A stretch of DNA of 64,000 nucleotides from Rhodobacter sp. GTDB lineage: Bacteria; Pseudomonadota; Alphaproteobacteria; Rhodobacterales; Rhodobacteraceae. The notes beneath the pieces are model-generated. The model did no database searches and was not told the DNA's origin. It was given only the letters and a program-made list of their open reading frames with translations. Both the position numbers and the translations under genes were made by a program. The DNA is taken from the NCBI GenBank assembly GCA_027484985.1, contig JAIXRW010000010.1:84109-148108 (forward strand), in the 5' to 3' direction. Shown here one piece after another: positions 1-9,258 of this stretch (position 1 is the first letter of the stretch; each line of letters opens with the position of its first letter).

Positions 1-2
1 GC

Positions 3-527
3 AAGGTGCTGCTAGAGCATGATGCGCGGCGGCGGGCGGCGATGCCCGACCCATCCCCCGACCATGCCGCCCCGATGGAGATGGCCCGGCTGATCGTGCT
101 GCCCGGCTGGATCGACTATAACGGGCATATGACCGAAAGCCGCTATCTGTTCGCGGCTTCGGAAACCTGTGATGCCTTCCTGCGCCATATCGGGGCGGAT
201 ATGGCCTATGTCGGCACGGGGTTCAGCTATTACACCGCCGAGACGCATATCATGCATCTGGGCGAGGCCAAGCTGGGCGACCATCTGACCGGAACGGTGC
301 AGGTGCTGCATGCCGATGAAAAGCGGCTGCATGTGTTCATCCGAATCCTGAAAGGCGGCGAACCTGTGGCGACGCTGGAGCAGATGTTGCTGCATGTCGA
401 TATGAAGGCGGGCAAGACCTGCCCTGCGCCTGCGGCGGTGCTGGACCGGCTGATGCCGATTGCCACGGCGCACAAGGCGTTGCCGCGCCCCGATGCGGCG
501 GGCCGCCATGTGGGGCAGAAGAAGTGA
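3..527 (+). CDS. Betainyl-CoA-type thioesterase domain, 5'-partial
   Basis: This is a hotdog-fold (4HBT) thioesterase. The core has the W-x-D-Y-N-G-H-M motif at about residues 36-43, typical of the active-site segment of carnitine-pathway thioesterases. The frame is open to the left edge of the window. The first 25 residues (an Arg/Ala-rich helix) look like the tail of the dehydrogenase domain of fused L-carnitine dehydrogenase/thioesterase proteins. I therefore infer that this is the 3' part of such a fusion rather than a gene starting at the GTG at position 6. It would hydrolyse dehydrocarnitine or betainyl-CoA products to free glycine betaine. Its stop overlaps the GTG start of the next gene by 4 nt, which indicates one operon. 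An independent thioesterase gene starting at the internal ATGs is the alternative. Confidence 0.7.
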   Translation, partial: KVLLEHDARRRAAMPDPSPDHAAPMEMARLIVLPGWIDYNGHMTESRYLFAASETCDAFLRHIGADMAYVGTGFSYYTAETHIMHLGEAKLGDHLTGTVQVLHADEKRLHVFIRILKGGEPVATLEQMLLHVDMKAGKTCPAPAAVLDRLMPIATAHKALPRPDAAGRHVGQKK

Positions 528-1276
528 GGCGCGTGCTGGTCACCGCAGGGGCGAACGGGATCGGGCTGGTCATGGCCCGTGCCTTTGCCGCGGCGGGCGA
601 TCGGGTCTGGGTGACGGATGTGGATGCGGGCGCCGTGGCAGCGGTGCCTGCGGGGATGGCCGCCACCCTGTGCGATGCGGGCGACGAGCCCGCGATGGAG
701 CAGCTTTTTTCCCGCATCGCGGCCGAATGGGGCGGGCTGGATGTACTGTGCGCCAATGCGGGCATCAAGGGGCCGACGGCGGGGATCGAGGATATGCCGG
801 TGGGCGAATGGCACCAGTGCCTGTCGGTCAACCTTGATGGCGCGATGATCGCCGCCAAGCATGCGGCGCGAATGATGAAGCCTGCTGGCAAGGGGGTGAT
901 GATCTTCACCTCATCGACCAGCGGGCTTTATGGCACGCCGTTCCGCGCGCCCTATGTCGCGGCGAAATGGGGCGTGATCGGGCTGATGAAGACCGTGGCG
1001 ATGGAATTGGGGCCGCATGGCATCCGCGCCAATGCGATCTGCCCCGGTTCGGTGAACGGCCCGCGCATCGACCGCGTGGTCGCGGCCGAGGCGGCGGCCA
1101 AGGGGATGACCGAAGATGCCGTGCGCCAAGGCTATGCCAGCGGGACGGCGATGAAACGGCTGACCGATCCGGAAGACGTGGCCGATATGGCGCTGTTTCT
1201 GGCATCGGACGCGGCGAAGATGGTGACGGGGCAAGCCATCGCCGTGGACGGCATGACCTATAACGTTGACCCATAG
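524..1276 (+). CDS. SDR family NAD(P)-dependent oxidoreductase
   Basis: This 250-aa protein is a classical short-chain dehydrogenase. The glycine-rich cofactor motif T-A-G-A-N-G-I-G lies at residues 7-14, N-A-G at 78-80, and the catalytic Ser131, Tyr144 and Lys148 are all present. The GTG start overlaps the stop of the preceding thioesterase frame, and the next gene begins 8 nt after the stop, so the three are co-transcribed. The context suggests it oxidises a hydroxy intermediate of carnitine or betaine degradation, but the substrate cannot be read from the sequence. Sugar or 3-hydroxybutyrate dehydrogenases of the same family are possible alternatives. Confidence 0.88.
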   Translation: MRRVLVTAGANGIGLVMARAFAAAGDRVWVTDVDAGAVAAVPAGMAATLCDAGDEPAMEQLFSRIAAEWGGLDVLCANAGIKGPTAGIEDMPVGEWHQCLSVNLDGAMIAAKHAARMMKPAGKGVMIFTSSTSGLYGTPFRAPYVAAKWGVIGLMKTVAMELGPHGIRANAICPGSVNGPRIDRVVAAEAAAKGMTEDAVRQGYASGTAMKRLTDPEDVADMALFLASDAAKMVTGQAIAVDGMTYNVDP

Positions 1277-1284
1277 GGGATGTG

Positions 1285-2448
1285 ATGCATTTCGGCCTGA
1301 GCGATGAACAGAAGATGATCGTGGACACCACGCGCGCCTTCGTCGAGACCGAGCTTTACCCGCACGAGGCCGAGGTGGAACGCACGGGCCATCTGCGGAT
1401 GGACCTCATCCGCGAGTTGCAGGCCAAGGCCATGGCGGCGGGGCTATATGCCGCCAATATGCCCGCCGAGGTTGGGGGCGCGGGGCTCGATACGCTGTCA
1501 TGGCTTTTGTACGAGCGGGAACTGGGGCGGGCGAATTACGCGCTGCACTGGACCTGCGTGGCGCGGCCGTCGAACATTCTGCTGGCCGGGACGGAAGAGC
1601 AGCGCCAGCGCTATCTTTACCCTTGTATCAGGGGCGAGAAGTGGGATTGCCTTGCCATGACCGAACCGGGCGCGGGGTCTGACCTGCGGGGGATGAAGGC
1701 CAGCGCACGGATGGAGGGCGGCGATTGGGTGCTGAACGGCACCAAGCATTTCATCAGCCATGCCGATCTGGCCGATTTCACCATCGTCTTCATGGCTAGC
1801 GGGGAAGAGGACACACCCAAGGGCAAGAAGAAACTGATCACGGCTTTCTTCGTGGACAAGGGCACGCCTGGCTTCACCGTGCGCGACGGCTACCGCAATG
1901 TCAGCCATCGCGGTTACACCAACTCGGTCCTGGAATTCGACAATTGCCGCATCCCCGCAGCACAGGTGCTGGGCGAGGTGCACAAGGGGTTCGAGGTCGC
2001 GAATACTTGGCTGGGCGCCACGCGGTTGCAGGTGGCGGCCACCTGCCTTGGCCGCGCCGACCGCGCCTTGGGCCATGCGGTGCGCTATGCCGCCGAACGC
2101 CAGCAATTCGGGCAGGCCATCGGCAAGTTCCAGGGCGTCAGCTTCAAGCTGGCCGATATGGCGATGGAGCTGAAGGCAGCGGAATTGCTGACATGGGAAG
2201 CGGCATGGCGCTTTGACGACGGCAGCGTGACCGAAGCCGACATGAGCATGGCCAAGCTGAAGGCAACCGAAGTGCTTGCGATGATCGCGGACGAGGCGAT
2301 CCAGATCCATGGCGGGATGGGGCTGATGGACGACCTGCCGCTGGAACGTATCTGGCGCGATGCGCGGGTCGAACGCATCTGGGAAGGCACCAGCGAAATC
2401 CAGCGCCATATCATCAGCCGCCAGTTGCTGCGGGCATTCGGCGCATGA
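1285..2448 (+). CDS. Acyl-CoA dehydrogenase
   Basis: This 387-aa FAD-dependent acyl-CoA dehydrogenase has the normal three-part fold. The signature M-T-E-P-G-A-G-S-D-L-R lies in the middle domain. The C-terminal W-E-G-T-S-E-I-Q segment, near residue 370, carries the expected catalytic glutamate. The ATG at 1285 is preferred over the in-frame GTG at 1282 because an AGGGG sits at proper spacing before it. The gene lies between an SDR and an acyl-CoA ligase, upstream of a CaiD-like hydratase. It could therefore be the CaiA-like step acting on gamma-butyrobetainyl-CoA or crotonobetainyl-CoA. The family assignment is firm; the substrate is inferred from neighbours. Confidence 0.92.
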   Translation: MHFGLSDEQKMIVDTTRAFVETELYPHEAEVERTGHLRMDLIRELQAKAMAAGLYAANMPAEVGGAGLDTLSWLLYERELGRANYALHWTCVARPSNILLAGTEEQRQRYLYPCIRGEKWDCLAMTEPGAGSDLRGMKASARMEGGDWVLNGTKHFISHADLADFTIVFMASGEEDTPKGKKKLITAFFVDKGTPGFTVRDGYRNVSHRGYTNSVLEFDNCRIPAAQVLGEVHKGFEVANTWLGATRLQVAATCLGRADRALGHAVRYAAERQQFGQAIGKFQGVSFKLADMAMELKAAELLTWEAAWRFDDGSVTEADMSMAKLKATEVLAMIADEAIQIHGGMGLMDDLPLERIWRDARVERIWEGTSEIQRHIISRQLLRAFGA

Positions 2449-2469
2449 CGGAAATGCGGTGAAAGAACA

Positions 2470-2664
2470 GGGGGCATTCTGCCCCCTCGCCCCTGCGGGG
2501 CTCACCCCCTGAGGATATTTGAAGGCAGAAAATGCAGCAAGCCGTTCCGATTGTCCTGTGGCAGCATCCTGTCGCGCCAAAGCAAGGGGCGCGCATTTTC
2601 TGCCCTGAAATATCCTCGGGGGGAGGGACGCGGTACGCGGCCCGTGGGGGGCGGAAAGCCCCCC
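2470..2664. repeat. Facing pair of modular intergenic repeats (copy pair 1)
   Basis: The intergenic stretch 2449-2751 holds two facing copies of a repeat found across the window. Left copy: hairpin GGGGGC-attct-GCCCCC (2470-2486), hairpin GCCCC-tgc-GGGGC, then the AT box with GAGGATATTTG and GGCAGAAAATG (about 2511-2533). Right copy: the inverted AT box at 2593-2623, then hairpin GGGGGGC-ggaaa-GCCCCCC (2646-2664). The two boxes can pair with each other in a transcript. The open frame of the next gene runs through the right copy, which is why that N-terminal extension is not real. A termination or processing role is inferred only. Confidence 0.7.
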
Positions 2665-2751
2665 TGCGGAGCCAAGCGGCGCTTGCGCCGCGCAGGCGAC
2701 AGGAAAGGCTTCTGCGCGGAACGCGCAGGCGGTTTGGTCGGGGGGCGGAAC

Positions 2752-4743
2752 GTGCGTGATCTGTCGCGGCTGTTGCGGCCGAAATCGATTGCGGTGCTGG
2801 GGTCGGGCTGGGCGGCCAATGTGGTCGAGCAATGCGCCAAGATGGGGTATCGGGGCGCGGTCTGGCCCGTGCATCCGACACGCGACGCGATTGGCGGGGT
2901 GCCCTGTTTCCGTTCGCTAGCCGATCTGCCTGCCCCGCCGGATGCGACATTCATCGGGGTGAACCGGCATGCCACGCTGGATGTGGTGGCCGAGCTTGCC
3001 GCGATGGGGGCGGGCGGTGCCACCTGTTTTGCCAGCGGCTGGGAAGAGGCGGGCGAGGCGGGTTTGCAAGAGCGGCTGGTGGCGGCCGCGGGCGATATGC
3101 CGATCCTTGGGCCGAATTGCTATGGCGTCATCAACTATCTGGACGGCGCCTTGTTGTGGCCCGACCAGCATGGCGGGCGGCGGGTCGAGCGCGGGGTGGC
3201 GCTGCTGTCGCAATCGTCCAACATCGTGATCAACCTGACCATGCAGGCGCGGGGCCTGCCTGTGGCCTATGTCGCGTGCCTGGGCAATGCGGCGCAGGTG
3301 GGGCTGTCGGAACTGGCGGGGGCGCTGCTGGCCGATGATCGCGTGACGGCGCTGGGCATGTATGTGGAGGGCATCGGCGATGCGGCGGCCTTTGCCGCGC
3401 TGGCCCATGCGGCGCGGGCGGCGGGCAAGGGGATTGTCTGCATCAAGTCGGGCAAGACCGAGCTTTCCCGCACGGCGGCGGCGTCGCACACGGCTTCGCT
3501 TGCCGGTGGGGGGGCGGCGTCTTCGGCCTTTTTGCGGGCCTGCGGTGTGGCCGAGGTTTCGACGCCTGCCGAACTGATCGAGACGTTGAAGATTTTCCAC
3601 CTGTGCGGGCCGGGGATCGGGACGCGGCTGTGTTCGCTGTCCTGTTCGGGCGGCGAGGCGGGGCTGGTGGCCGATCTGGCAGCCCCCTTCGGGTTGGAGT
3701 TTCCGGCACCGTCAGAAGCGCAGCGGCAGCGGTTGGGGGAAATCCTTGGCCCCATCGTCGCCATCGCCAACCCCTTGGATTACCACACCTTCATCTGGGG
3801 TGACGGGCCGCGCACCACGGATGTGTTTTCCACGATGCTGGCGGGATATGACGCCGGCATCTTCATCATCGACCCGCCCCGGCCGGACCGGTGCGATCCG
3901 ACCAGTTTCCAGCCCGCGCTGGATGCCATTGTGGCGGCGGCGCGGGGGACGGGGAAGCCTGCCTTTGCCGTCGCCTCGCTGCCCGAGAATTTCGACGAGG
4001 ATCGGGCGATTGCGATGATGGAGCGCAATGTCGTGCCGATGATGGGGCTGGAGACGGCCTTGGGTGCGATCCGTGCCGCGCAGGTGGTGGCGGGGGATGC
4101 GGGCTGGCGGCCTTGGGCCGCGGTGGCCGGACGGCGGTTGCGGATGCGGGACGAGGCTTCGGCCAAGGCTTTGCTTTCGGCGGCGGGGGTGGCGGTGCCC
4201 AAGGGGGTGGTGGCTGACAGCATCGCGGGCCTTGATGTATCGGCGCTGGCCCTGCCCTTTGCTTTGAAGGGCTTGGGCTTTGCTCACAAGTCCGAGGCGG
4301 GGGCGGTACGGTTGGGTCTGACCACGCTGGCCGGGCAGGCCGATATGGCTGGGGCGCAGGGCTATCTGGCCGAAGAGATGGTCACCGGCGTGGTGGCGGA
4401 ACTGCTGGTCGGGCTGGGGCGTGATGCGCTGTACGGGGCCACGCTGACGCTGGGTTTCGGCGGGGTGACGGCCGAGGTGCTGGCCGATACGGTGACGCTG
4501 GTGCTGCCGGTGACGGGGGCCGATGTGGCGGCCGCCTTGCGCCGTTTGCGGCTGTGGCCGCTGCTTGACGGTTACCGCGGGCGGGCGCGGGCGGATGTGG
4601 GGGCGGTCGTGCAGGCGGTGATGGCCTTGCAGGCGATGATGGCGGGCAACCCGCGGCTTGAGGAAGTCGAGATCAACCCGCTGATGGTGCGCGAAAGCGG
4701 CGCCGTGGCGGCGGATGCTGTGATCTGGGAGGAAGCGGAATGA
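2752..4743 (+). CDS. ADP-forming acyl-CoA ligase (acetate-CoA ligase family)
   Basis: This 663-aa protein has the fused architecture of NDP-forming acyl-CoA synthetases: an N-terminal CoA-binding Rossmann domain, two succinyl-CoA-ligase-like domains and a C-terminal ATP-grasp domain. His246, in the S-H-T-A-S-L-A-G-G segment, matches the phosphorylated histidine of the family. The GTG at 2752 is chosen because a G-rich Shine-Dalgarno precedes it and the upstream open frame is translated repeat DNA. The stop overlaps the caiD start (ATGA). In this setting it probably makes the CoA ester of carnitine or a related betaine, replacing the AMP-forming CaiC ligase or CaiB transferase of enterobacteria. 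That role is inferred. Confidence 0.85.
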   Translation: MRDLSRLLRPKSIAVLGSGWAANVVEQCAKMGYRGAVWPVHPTRDAIGGVPCFRSLADLPAPPDATFIGVNRHATLDVVAELAAMGAGGATCFASGWEEAGEAGLQERLVAAAGDMPILGPNCYGVINYLDGALLWPDQHGGRRVERGVALLSQSSNIVINLTMQARGLPVAYVACLGNAAQVGLSELAGALLADDRVTALGMYVEGIGDAAAFAALAHAARAAGKGIVCIKSGKTELSRTAAASHTASLAGGGAASSAFLRACGVAEVSTPAELIETLKIFHLCGPGIGTRLCSLSCSGGEAGLVADLAAPFGLEFPAPSEAQRQRLGEILGPIVAIANPLDYHTFIWGDGPRTTDVFSTMLAGYDAGIFIIDPPRPDRCDPTSFQPALDAIVAAARGTGKPAFAVASLPENFDEDRAIAMMERNVVPMMGLETALGAIRAAQVVAGDAGWRPWAAVAGRRLRMRDEASAKALLSAAGVAVPKGVVADSIAGLDVSALALPFALKGLGFAHKSEAGAVRLGLTTLAGQADMAGAQGYLAEEMVTGVVAELLVGLGRDALYGATLTLGFGGVTAEVLADTVTLVLPVTGADVAAALRRLRLWPLLDGYRGRARADVGAVVQAVMALQAMMAGNPRLEEVEINPLMVRESGAVAADAVIWEEAE

Positions 4744-5537
4744 TGCAGATGAGAACCGAGGGGCCGATCCGCACGCGGGCCGAGGGTGCGGTGCTGGAGG
4801 TCACGCTTGACCGGCCCAAGGCCAATGCGATCGACCTTGTGACAAGCCGGATCATGGGGCAGGTCTTCCGCGATTTCCGCGATGATGACAGCTTGCGCGT
4901 GGCGATTTTGCGGGCCGAGGGCGAGAAATTCTTTTGCCCCGGCTGGGATTTGAAGGCGGCGGCGGCGGGCGATGCGGTGGATGGCGATTACGGGGTGGGG
5001 GGCTTTGGCGGCCTTCAGGAATTGCCGAACCTGAACAAGCCCGTCATCGCCGCCGTCAATGGCATCTGCTGCGGGGGCGGGCTGGAACTGGCGCTGTCTT
5101 GCGACCTGATCCTTGCATCCGACAACGCCACATTTGCGCTGCCCGAAATCCGGTCGGGCACGGTGGCGGATGCGGCGAGCATCAAGTTGCCCAAGCGGAT
5201 TCCCTATCATGTTGCGATGGACCTGCTGCTGACGGGCCGTTGGTTCGATGCGGACGAGGCGTTGCGCTGGGGTTTGCTGAAAGAGATCACCACGCCCGCC
5301 GATCTGCTGCCCAAGGCGTGGGAGTTGGCGCGGCTTTTGGAAAGCGGGCCGCCGCTGGTTTACGCCGCGATCAAGGAAGTGGTGCGCGAGGCGGAGGCCA
5401 TGCGCTTTCAGGATGCGCTGAACCGTGTGACCAAGCGGCAGATGCCCACGGTGGACCGGCTCTATTCCAGCGAGGACCAGTTGGAGGGGGCCCGCGCCTT
5501 TGCCGAAAAGCGCGATCCGGTCTGGAAGGGGCGCTAG
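4740..5537 (+). CDS. caiD: Crotonobetainyl-CoA hydratase-like enoyl-CoA hydratase
   Basis: This 265-aa crotonase-fold protein shows the CoA-binding and oxyanion segments of enoyl-CoA hydratases: C-P-G-W-D-L-K-A near residue 65, and C-C-G-G-G-L-E-L-A-L followed by S-C-D-L near residue 112. It resembles carnitinyl-CoA dehydratase CaiD in length and in the A-L-P-E-I-R-S-G-T motif. The start ATG overlaps the ligase stop and has GGAGG 7 nt upstream, indicating translational coupling. It would interconvert crotonobetainyl-CoA and carnitinyl-CoA. Another short-chain enoyl-CoA hydratase specificity cannot be excluded. Confidence 0.82.
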   Translation: MMQMRTEGPIRTRAEGAVLEVTLDRPKANAIDLVTSRIMGQVFRDFRDDDSLRVAILRAEGEKFFCPGWDLKAAAAGDAVDGDYGVGGFGGLQELPNLNKPVIAAVNGICCGGGLELALSCDLILASDNATFALPEIRSGTVADAASIKLPKRIPYHVAMDLLLTGRWFDADEALRWGLLKEITTPADLLPKAWELARLLESGPPLVYAAIKEVVREAEAMRFQDALNRVTKRQMPTVDRLYSSEDQLEGARAFAEKRDPVWKGR

Positions 5538-5624
5538 GCGCGGAAGCGACCGTGCCATGTCGCGTTTTGCCCTGCCCTTGGGCTGCGGTCGCGCATAGGG
5601 TCTAGCACGATTTGCGGGGGCGAT

Positions 5625-7241
5625 ATGGACGAGACGGATTACATCATCGTGGGGTCGGGGTCGGCGGGTTCGGTTCTGGCTGAACGGCTGACGGCAAGCG
5701 GCAAGCACCGCGTGACGGTGCTGGAAGCGGGCGGAAGCGACCGGCGGTTTTACGTCATGCTGCCCCTTGGCTATGGCAAGCTGTTCTATGACCCTGCGGT
5801 GAACTGGCTGTACAAGACCGAGCCCGATCCGGGCCTCGCGGGGGCGCGGGACCATTGGCCGCGAGGGCGTATTCTGGGCGGGTCGTCCAGCATCAACGCC
5901 ATGGTCTATATCCGCGGGCACCGCGCGGATTACGAGGAATGGGCGGCAGCGGGCAATACCGGCTGGGGCTGGGACGAGGTTCTGTCGGCCTATAAGGCGA
6001 TGGAGGATACCGAAGCGGGCGGCGACGACTGGCGCGGCGCGGGCGGGCCCTTGTTCGTTTCGGCCAACCGCAAGGGGCTGCATCCGCTGGTGCGGCCCTA
6101 TATCGAGGCCTGCGAGAGCGCGGGGTTGAAGGAAAACCCCGATTTCAATGGCTTGGAGCAGGAAGGCGCGGGCGTTTACCAGATGACGATCAAGAATGCG
6201 CGGCGCAACTCGGCGGCGCGGGCCTTCCTGCGGCCTGCGATGAAGCGACCGAATTGCCGCGTGCTCACGGGCGCAATGGCCACGCGGGTGGTGATCGAGA
6301 ACGGGCGCGCCGTGGGGGTGGAATACCGGCGCGGGGGCGAGACCCATGTGCTGCGCGCCAAGGCCGAGGTGATCCTGTCGGGGGGGGCGATCAACTCGCC
6401 GCAATTGTTGCAGCTGTCGGGGGTGGGGCCGGGGGCGCTGTTGCAGGGCTTGGGCATTCCAGTGCTGCGCGACAATGCCAATGTGGGCGATCACCTCAGC
6501 GACCATCAGGGCATCAACTACACATGGCGGATGAAAGTGCCGACCTATAACGACGAGCTGCGCCCGTGGTGGGGCAAGCTGGTTGCGGGGATGAAATATG
6601 TGCTGGGCGGCACGGGGCCGCTGGCAAAATCGATCAACCACGGGGGCGGGTTCTTCCGCACCGATCCATCGCTGTCGCGCCCGAATATGCAGTTGTATAT
6701 GCAGGCCTTTTCGACGCTGATCCCGCGTGAAGGCGAACGCCCGCTGCTGACGCCCGATCCGTTTCCGGGCATGTCGCTGGGGCTGTCGAATTGCAGGCCT
6801 ACATCAAAGGGGCATATCAGGCTGCGGTCGGCCGATCCGATGTCGCATCCGGTGATTACGGCCAATGCGTTTTCCACCAACCATGATGTGCAGGAAATGC
6901 TGCTGGCGGTGAAATACCTGCGGCATCTGGCGGCCCAGCCCCCCCTGGCGCGGCTGATTGCCGAAGAACTGCGGCCCGGCCCCGAGATCACGACCGATGC
7001 CGCGCTGATCGACGATTTCCGCGCAAGGTCGGGCACGGTCTATCATCCGTCCTGCACCTGCCGGATGGGGCCGGATGCAGAGACCAGCGTGGTGGACCCC
7101 AAGCTGCGGGTGCATGGGGTGGCGGGGCTGCGGGTGGTGGATGCCTCGGCCTTTCCGAATCTGATCGCGGGCAATACCAACGCGCCCAGCATGATGATGG
7201 GCTGGAAGGGGGCCGAGATCATCCTTGCCGATGCCCGCTGA
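5625..7241 (+). CDS. GMC oxidoreductase, choline-dehydrogenase-like
   Basis: This 538-aa flavoprotein has the N-terminal ADP-binding motif I-V-G-S-G-S-A-G-S-V-L-A (residues 8-19) and the GMC signature with G-R-I-L-G-G-S-S-S-I-N. The catalytic His lies in Y-H-P-S-C-T-C-R-M-G, and the second active-site residue is in N-T-N-A-P-S near the C-terminus. It belongs to the BetA/alcohol-dehydrogenase branch. It follows caiD on the same strand after 87 nt and faces betC, so oxidation of choline (released by BetC) or of a related alcohol is plausible. No separate betaine aldehyde dehydrogenase is visible in the window, so the pathway would need one elsewhere. Confidence 0.88.
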   Translation: MDETDYIIVGSGSAGSVLAERLTASGKHRVTVLEAGGSDRRFYVMLPLGYGKLFYDPAVNWLYKTEPDPGLAGARDHWPRGRILGGSSSINAMVYIRGHRADYEEWAAAGNTGWGWDEVLSAYKAMEDTEAGGDDWRGAGGPLFVSANRKGLHPLVRPYIEACESAGLKENPDFNGLEQEGAGVYQMTIKNARRNSAARAFLRPAMKRPNCRVLTGAMATRVVIENGRAVGVEYRRGGETHVLRAKAEVILSGGAINSPQLLQLSGVGPGALLQGLGIPVLRDNANVGDHLSDHQGINYTWRMKVPTYNDELRPWWGKLVAGMKYVLGGTGPLAKSINHGGGFFRTDPSLSRPNMQLYMQAFSTLIPREGERPLLTPDPFPGMSLGLSNCRPTSKGHIRLRSADPMSHPVITANAFSTNHDVQEMLLAVKYLRHLAAQPPLARLIAEELRPGPEITTDAALIDDFRARSGTVYHPSCTCRMGPDAETSVVDPKLRVHGVAGLRVVDASAFPNLIAGNTNAPSMMMGWKGAEIILADAR

Positions 7242-7339
7242 GGATCGGCGCGGCATGCACAGGTGATGCAGACGGCGTGAACGCTGGCTTTACCGGATAT
7301 TAAGGTTAACGCGCCGCCGGCGGGGCGGGTGGCCGATGC

Positions 7340-7550
7340 CGCAGGGGGCGCTCGCGCCCCCTCGGCCCGTGCCGGGCCTCACCCCCCGAGGATATTTGAG
7401 GGCAGAAAATGCGATCGCCCTTTGCGTTCACGCCGCCGGTCAGGCGCTGGCCCCGCTGTGGTACTGCGCGGGGCAGGGTTCATTTTCTGCCTTCAAATAT
7501 CCTCGGGGGGAGCCGCCAAGGGCGGCGTGGGGGGCAGACAGCCCCCCTGC
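7340..7550. repeat. Facing pair of modular intergenic repeats (copy pair 2)
   Basis: The gap between the GMC oxidoreductase and betC (7242-7561) contains no gene. It holds hairpin GGGGGCG-ctcg-CGCCCCC (7344-7361), the AT box with GAGGATATTTG and GGCAGAAAATG (about 7388-7411), the inverted AT box CATTTTCTGCC...ATATCC (7481-7503), and hairpin GGGGGGC-agaca-GCCCCCC (7529-7547). This is the same build as the pair at 2470-2664. Because the flanking genes converge here, a bidirectional terminator function would make sense. Confidence 0.7.
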
Positions 7551-7561
7551 CCGGGTCGGGG

Positions 7562-9067
7562 CTATTCGCCGCGGGGGAAGCGTTTGCTGTCTTCCAGCAC
7601 GTTCAGGTCCATGTGGTTGCGCATGTAGCGTTCGGACGCGGCGCGGAGGGGCTGGTGGTCCCACGGGTAATAGGCGCCGTTGCGGAGGGCCTCGTACACC
7701 ACCCAGCGGCGGGCTTGGGATTCGCGGACTGCGGCGTCATAGGCGGGCAGGTTCCAGCGTGTGTCGGCCATGGCGCGGAAGCGGGCGAGGGTTTCGGCAT
7801 GGGCGGGGTCGGTGGCGAGGTTCACGCGTTCGGACGGGTCGGTTGACAGGTCGAACAGCATGTCGGGGTCGGCCATGCAGGCCATGTATTTCCAGTTTCC
7901 TTCGCGGATGGCGACCATGGGGGTGACGGTGCCTTCGGCGGCGTATTCCATGCAGACGGGGCTGGTGCGGGGGGTGCCTTGGGCGAGGGGGACGAGGTTT
8001 TCGCCATCGGTCCATGGCATGACCTCGGCCATGTCGATGCCTGCAAGGGCGGCGAGGGTGGGGGTCACGTCGATGGTCGAGACGGGGGTGTCGATGCGTT
8101 GCGGATCAAGGCCGGGGGCGGCGATCATCAGGGGCACGCGTGCCGCGCCTTCGAAGAAGTTCATCTTGAACCAGAGGCTGCGTTCGCCCAGCATTTCGCC
8201 GTGGTCGGACAGAAAGACGATGATCGCCTTTTGCCGCGTGGCGTCGAGCGTGTCGAGGATTTCGCCGATCTTGCTGTCCACATAGGAGATATTGGCGAAA
8301 TAGCCTTGGCGGGCGCGGCGGATATGGTCAGCCGTGATGTCGAAGCGGTGGCTGTCGCAGGCGTCGATCAGGCGTTTGGAATGGGGGTCTTGGTCGGCAT
8401 AGGCGATGGCTTCGGGCGGTTCGCGTTCGGGGGCGCCCTCATACAGATCCCAGAATTTGCGGCGGGCAACGAAGGGATCGTGCGGGTGGGTGAAGCTGAC
8501 GGTCAGGCACCAGGGGCGGGCATCGCCGCCGCGCGAAAGGTCATAGAGTTTCTGGACCGCGTTGAAGGCGACCTCGTCATCATATTCAAGCTGGTTGGTG
8601 ATTTCGGCCACGCCTGCGCCGGTGACCGAGCCGAGGTTGTGATACCACCAGTCGATGCGTTCGCCGGGTTTGCGGTAGTCGGGGGTCCAGCCGAAATCGG
8701 CGGGGTAGATGTCGGTGGTCAGCCGTTCCTCGAAGCCGTGCAGCTGGTCGGGGCCGACGAAGTGCATCTTGCCGGAAAGCGCGGTCTGATAGCCCGCGCG
8801 GCGCAGGTGGTGGGCGTAGGTGGGGATGTCCGAGGCGAATTCGGCAGCGTTGTCATAGACGCGGGTGCGTTTCGGGAGGGCGCCCGACATGAAGGCCGCG
8901 CGGGCGGGGGCGCAGAGCGGCGAGGGGGTGTAGCTGTTGGCGAACCTGACCGAACGTTCGGCAAGGCGCTTGAGGTTCGGCGCGTGCAGAAAGGGGGCGG
9001 GGCCATCGGGGAACAGGGTGCCGGTCAGTTGATCGACCATCAGGATCAGGATGTTGGGCTGCGGCAT
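7562..9067 (-). CDS. betC: Choline-sulfatase
   Basis: This 501-aa type I sulfatase has the formylglycine motif C-A-P-A-R, with Cys52 as the residue to be converted. The N-terminal metal-binding Asp lies in I-L-M-V-D-Q and a second metal site in L-S-D-H-G-E-M-L-G. Length and motifs match BetC, which hydrolyses choline-O-sulfate to choline and sulfate. The start at 9067 is preferred over the ATG at 9085 because AAAGGA lies 7-8 nt upstream of it. It faces the GMC oxidoreductase and diverges from the CocE/NonD hydrolase. No BetI-type regulator is visible in the window. There is no signal peptide, so the enzyme is cytoplasmic. Confidence 0.93.
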   Translation of the reverse strand: MPQPNILILMVDQLTGTLFPDGPAPFLHAPNLKRLAERSVRFANSYTPSPLCAPARAAFMSGALPKRTRVYDNAAEFASDIPTYAHHLRRAGYQTALSGKMHFVGPDQLHGFEERLTTDIYPADFGWTPDYRKPGERIDWWYHNLGSVTGAGVAEITNQLEYDDEVAFNAVQKLYDLSRGGDARPWCLTVSFTHPHDPFVARRKFWDLYEGAPEREPPEAIAYADQDPHSKRLIDACDSHRFDITADHIRRARQGYFANISYVDSKIGEILDTLDATRQKAIIVFLSDHGEMLGERSLWFKMNFFEGAARVPLMIAAPGLDPQRIDTPVSTIDVTPTLAALAGIDMAEVMPWTDGENLVPLAQGTPRTSPVCMEYAAEGTVTPMVAIREGNWKYMACMADPDMLFDLSTDPSERVNLATDPAHAETLARFRAMADTRWNLPAYDAAVRESQARRWVVYEALRNGAYYPWDHQPLRAASERYMRNHMDLNVLEDSKRFPRGE

Positions 9068-9258
9068 CGGGGGTTCCTTTGGCATTTGCGCCGCAGATTA
9101 GGCGATGTGTCGTGCGGGGGGCAGGGGCAAAGCGACGGGTCATCGGGCCGGATCGACGCGGCGTCGCAGGTCGGGAACAGAGCGGGAAGTGGCGAAACGG
9201 GCGAGAGGCGGGTGCGGCCCCCGTGCCTGATGGCGCAAAGGGCAAAGGGGGGCAGGGC

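Noticed and set aside
2551..2751. N-terminal extension of the acyl-CoA ligase
   Set aside because: The extra 67 codons translate the dispersed repeat; a good GTG with ribosome site starts at 2752, where family similarity begins.
4572..6641. Long minus-strand frames opposite caiD/GMC (also 9046-11157, 10749-13004, 14527-16740)
   Set aside because: Same cause: mirror frames of real genes, with low-complexity Arg/His/Pro translations.
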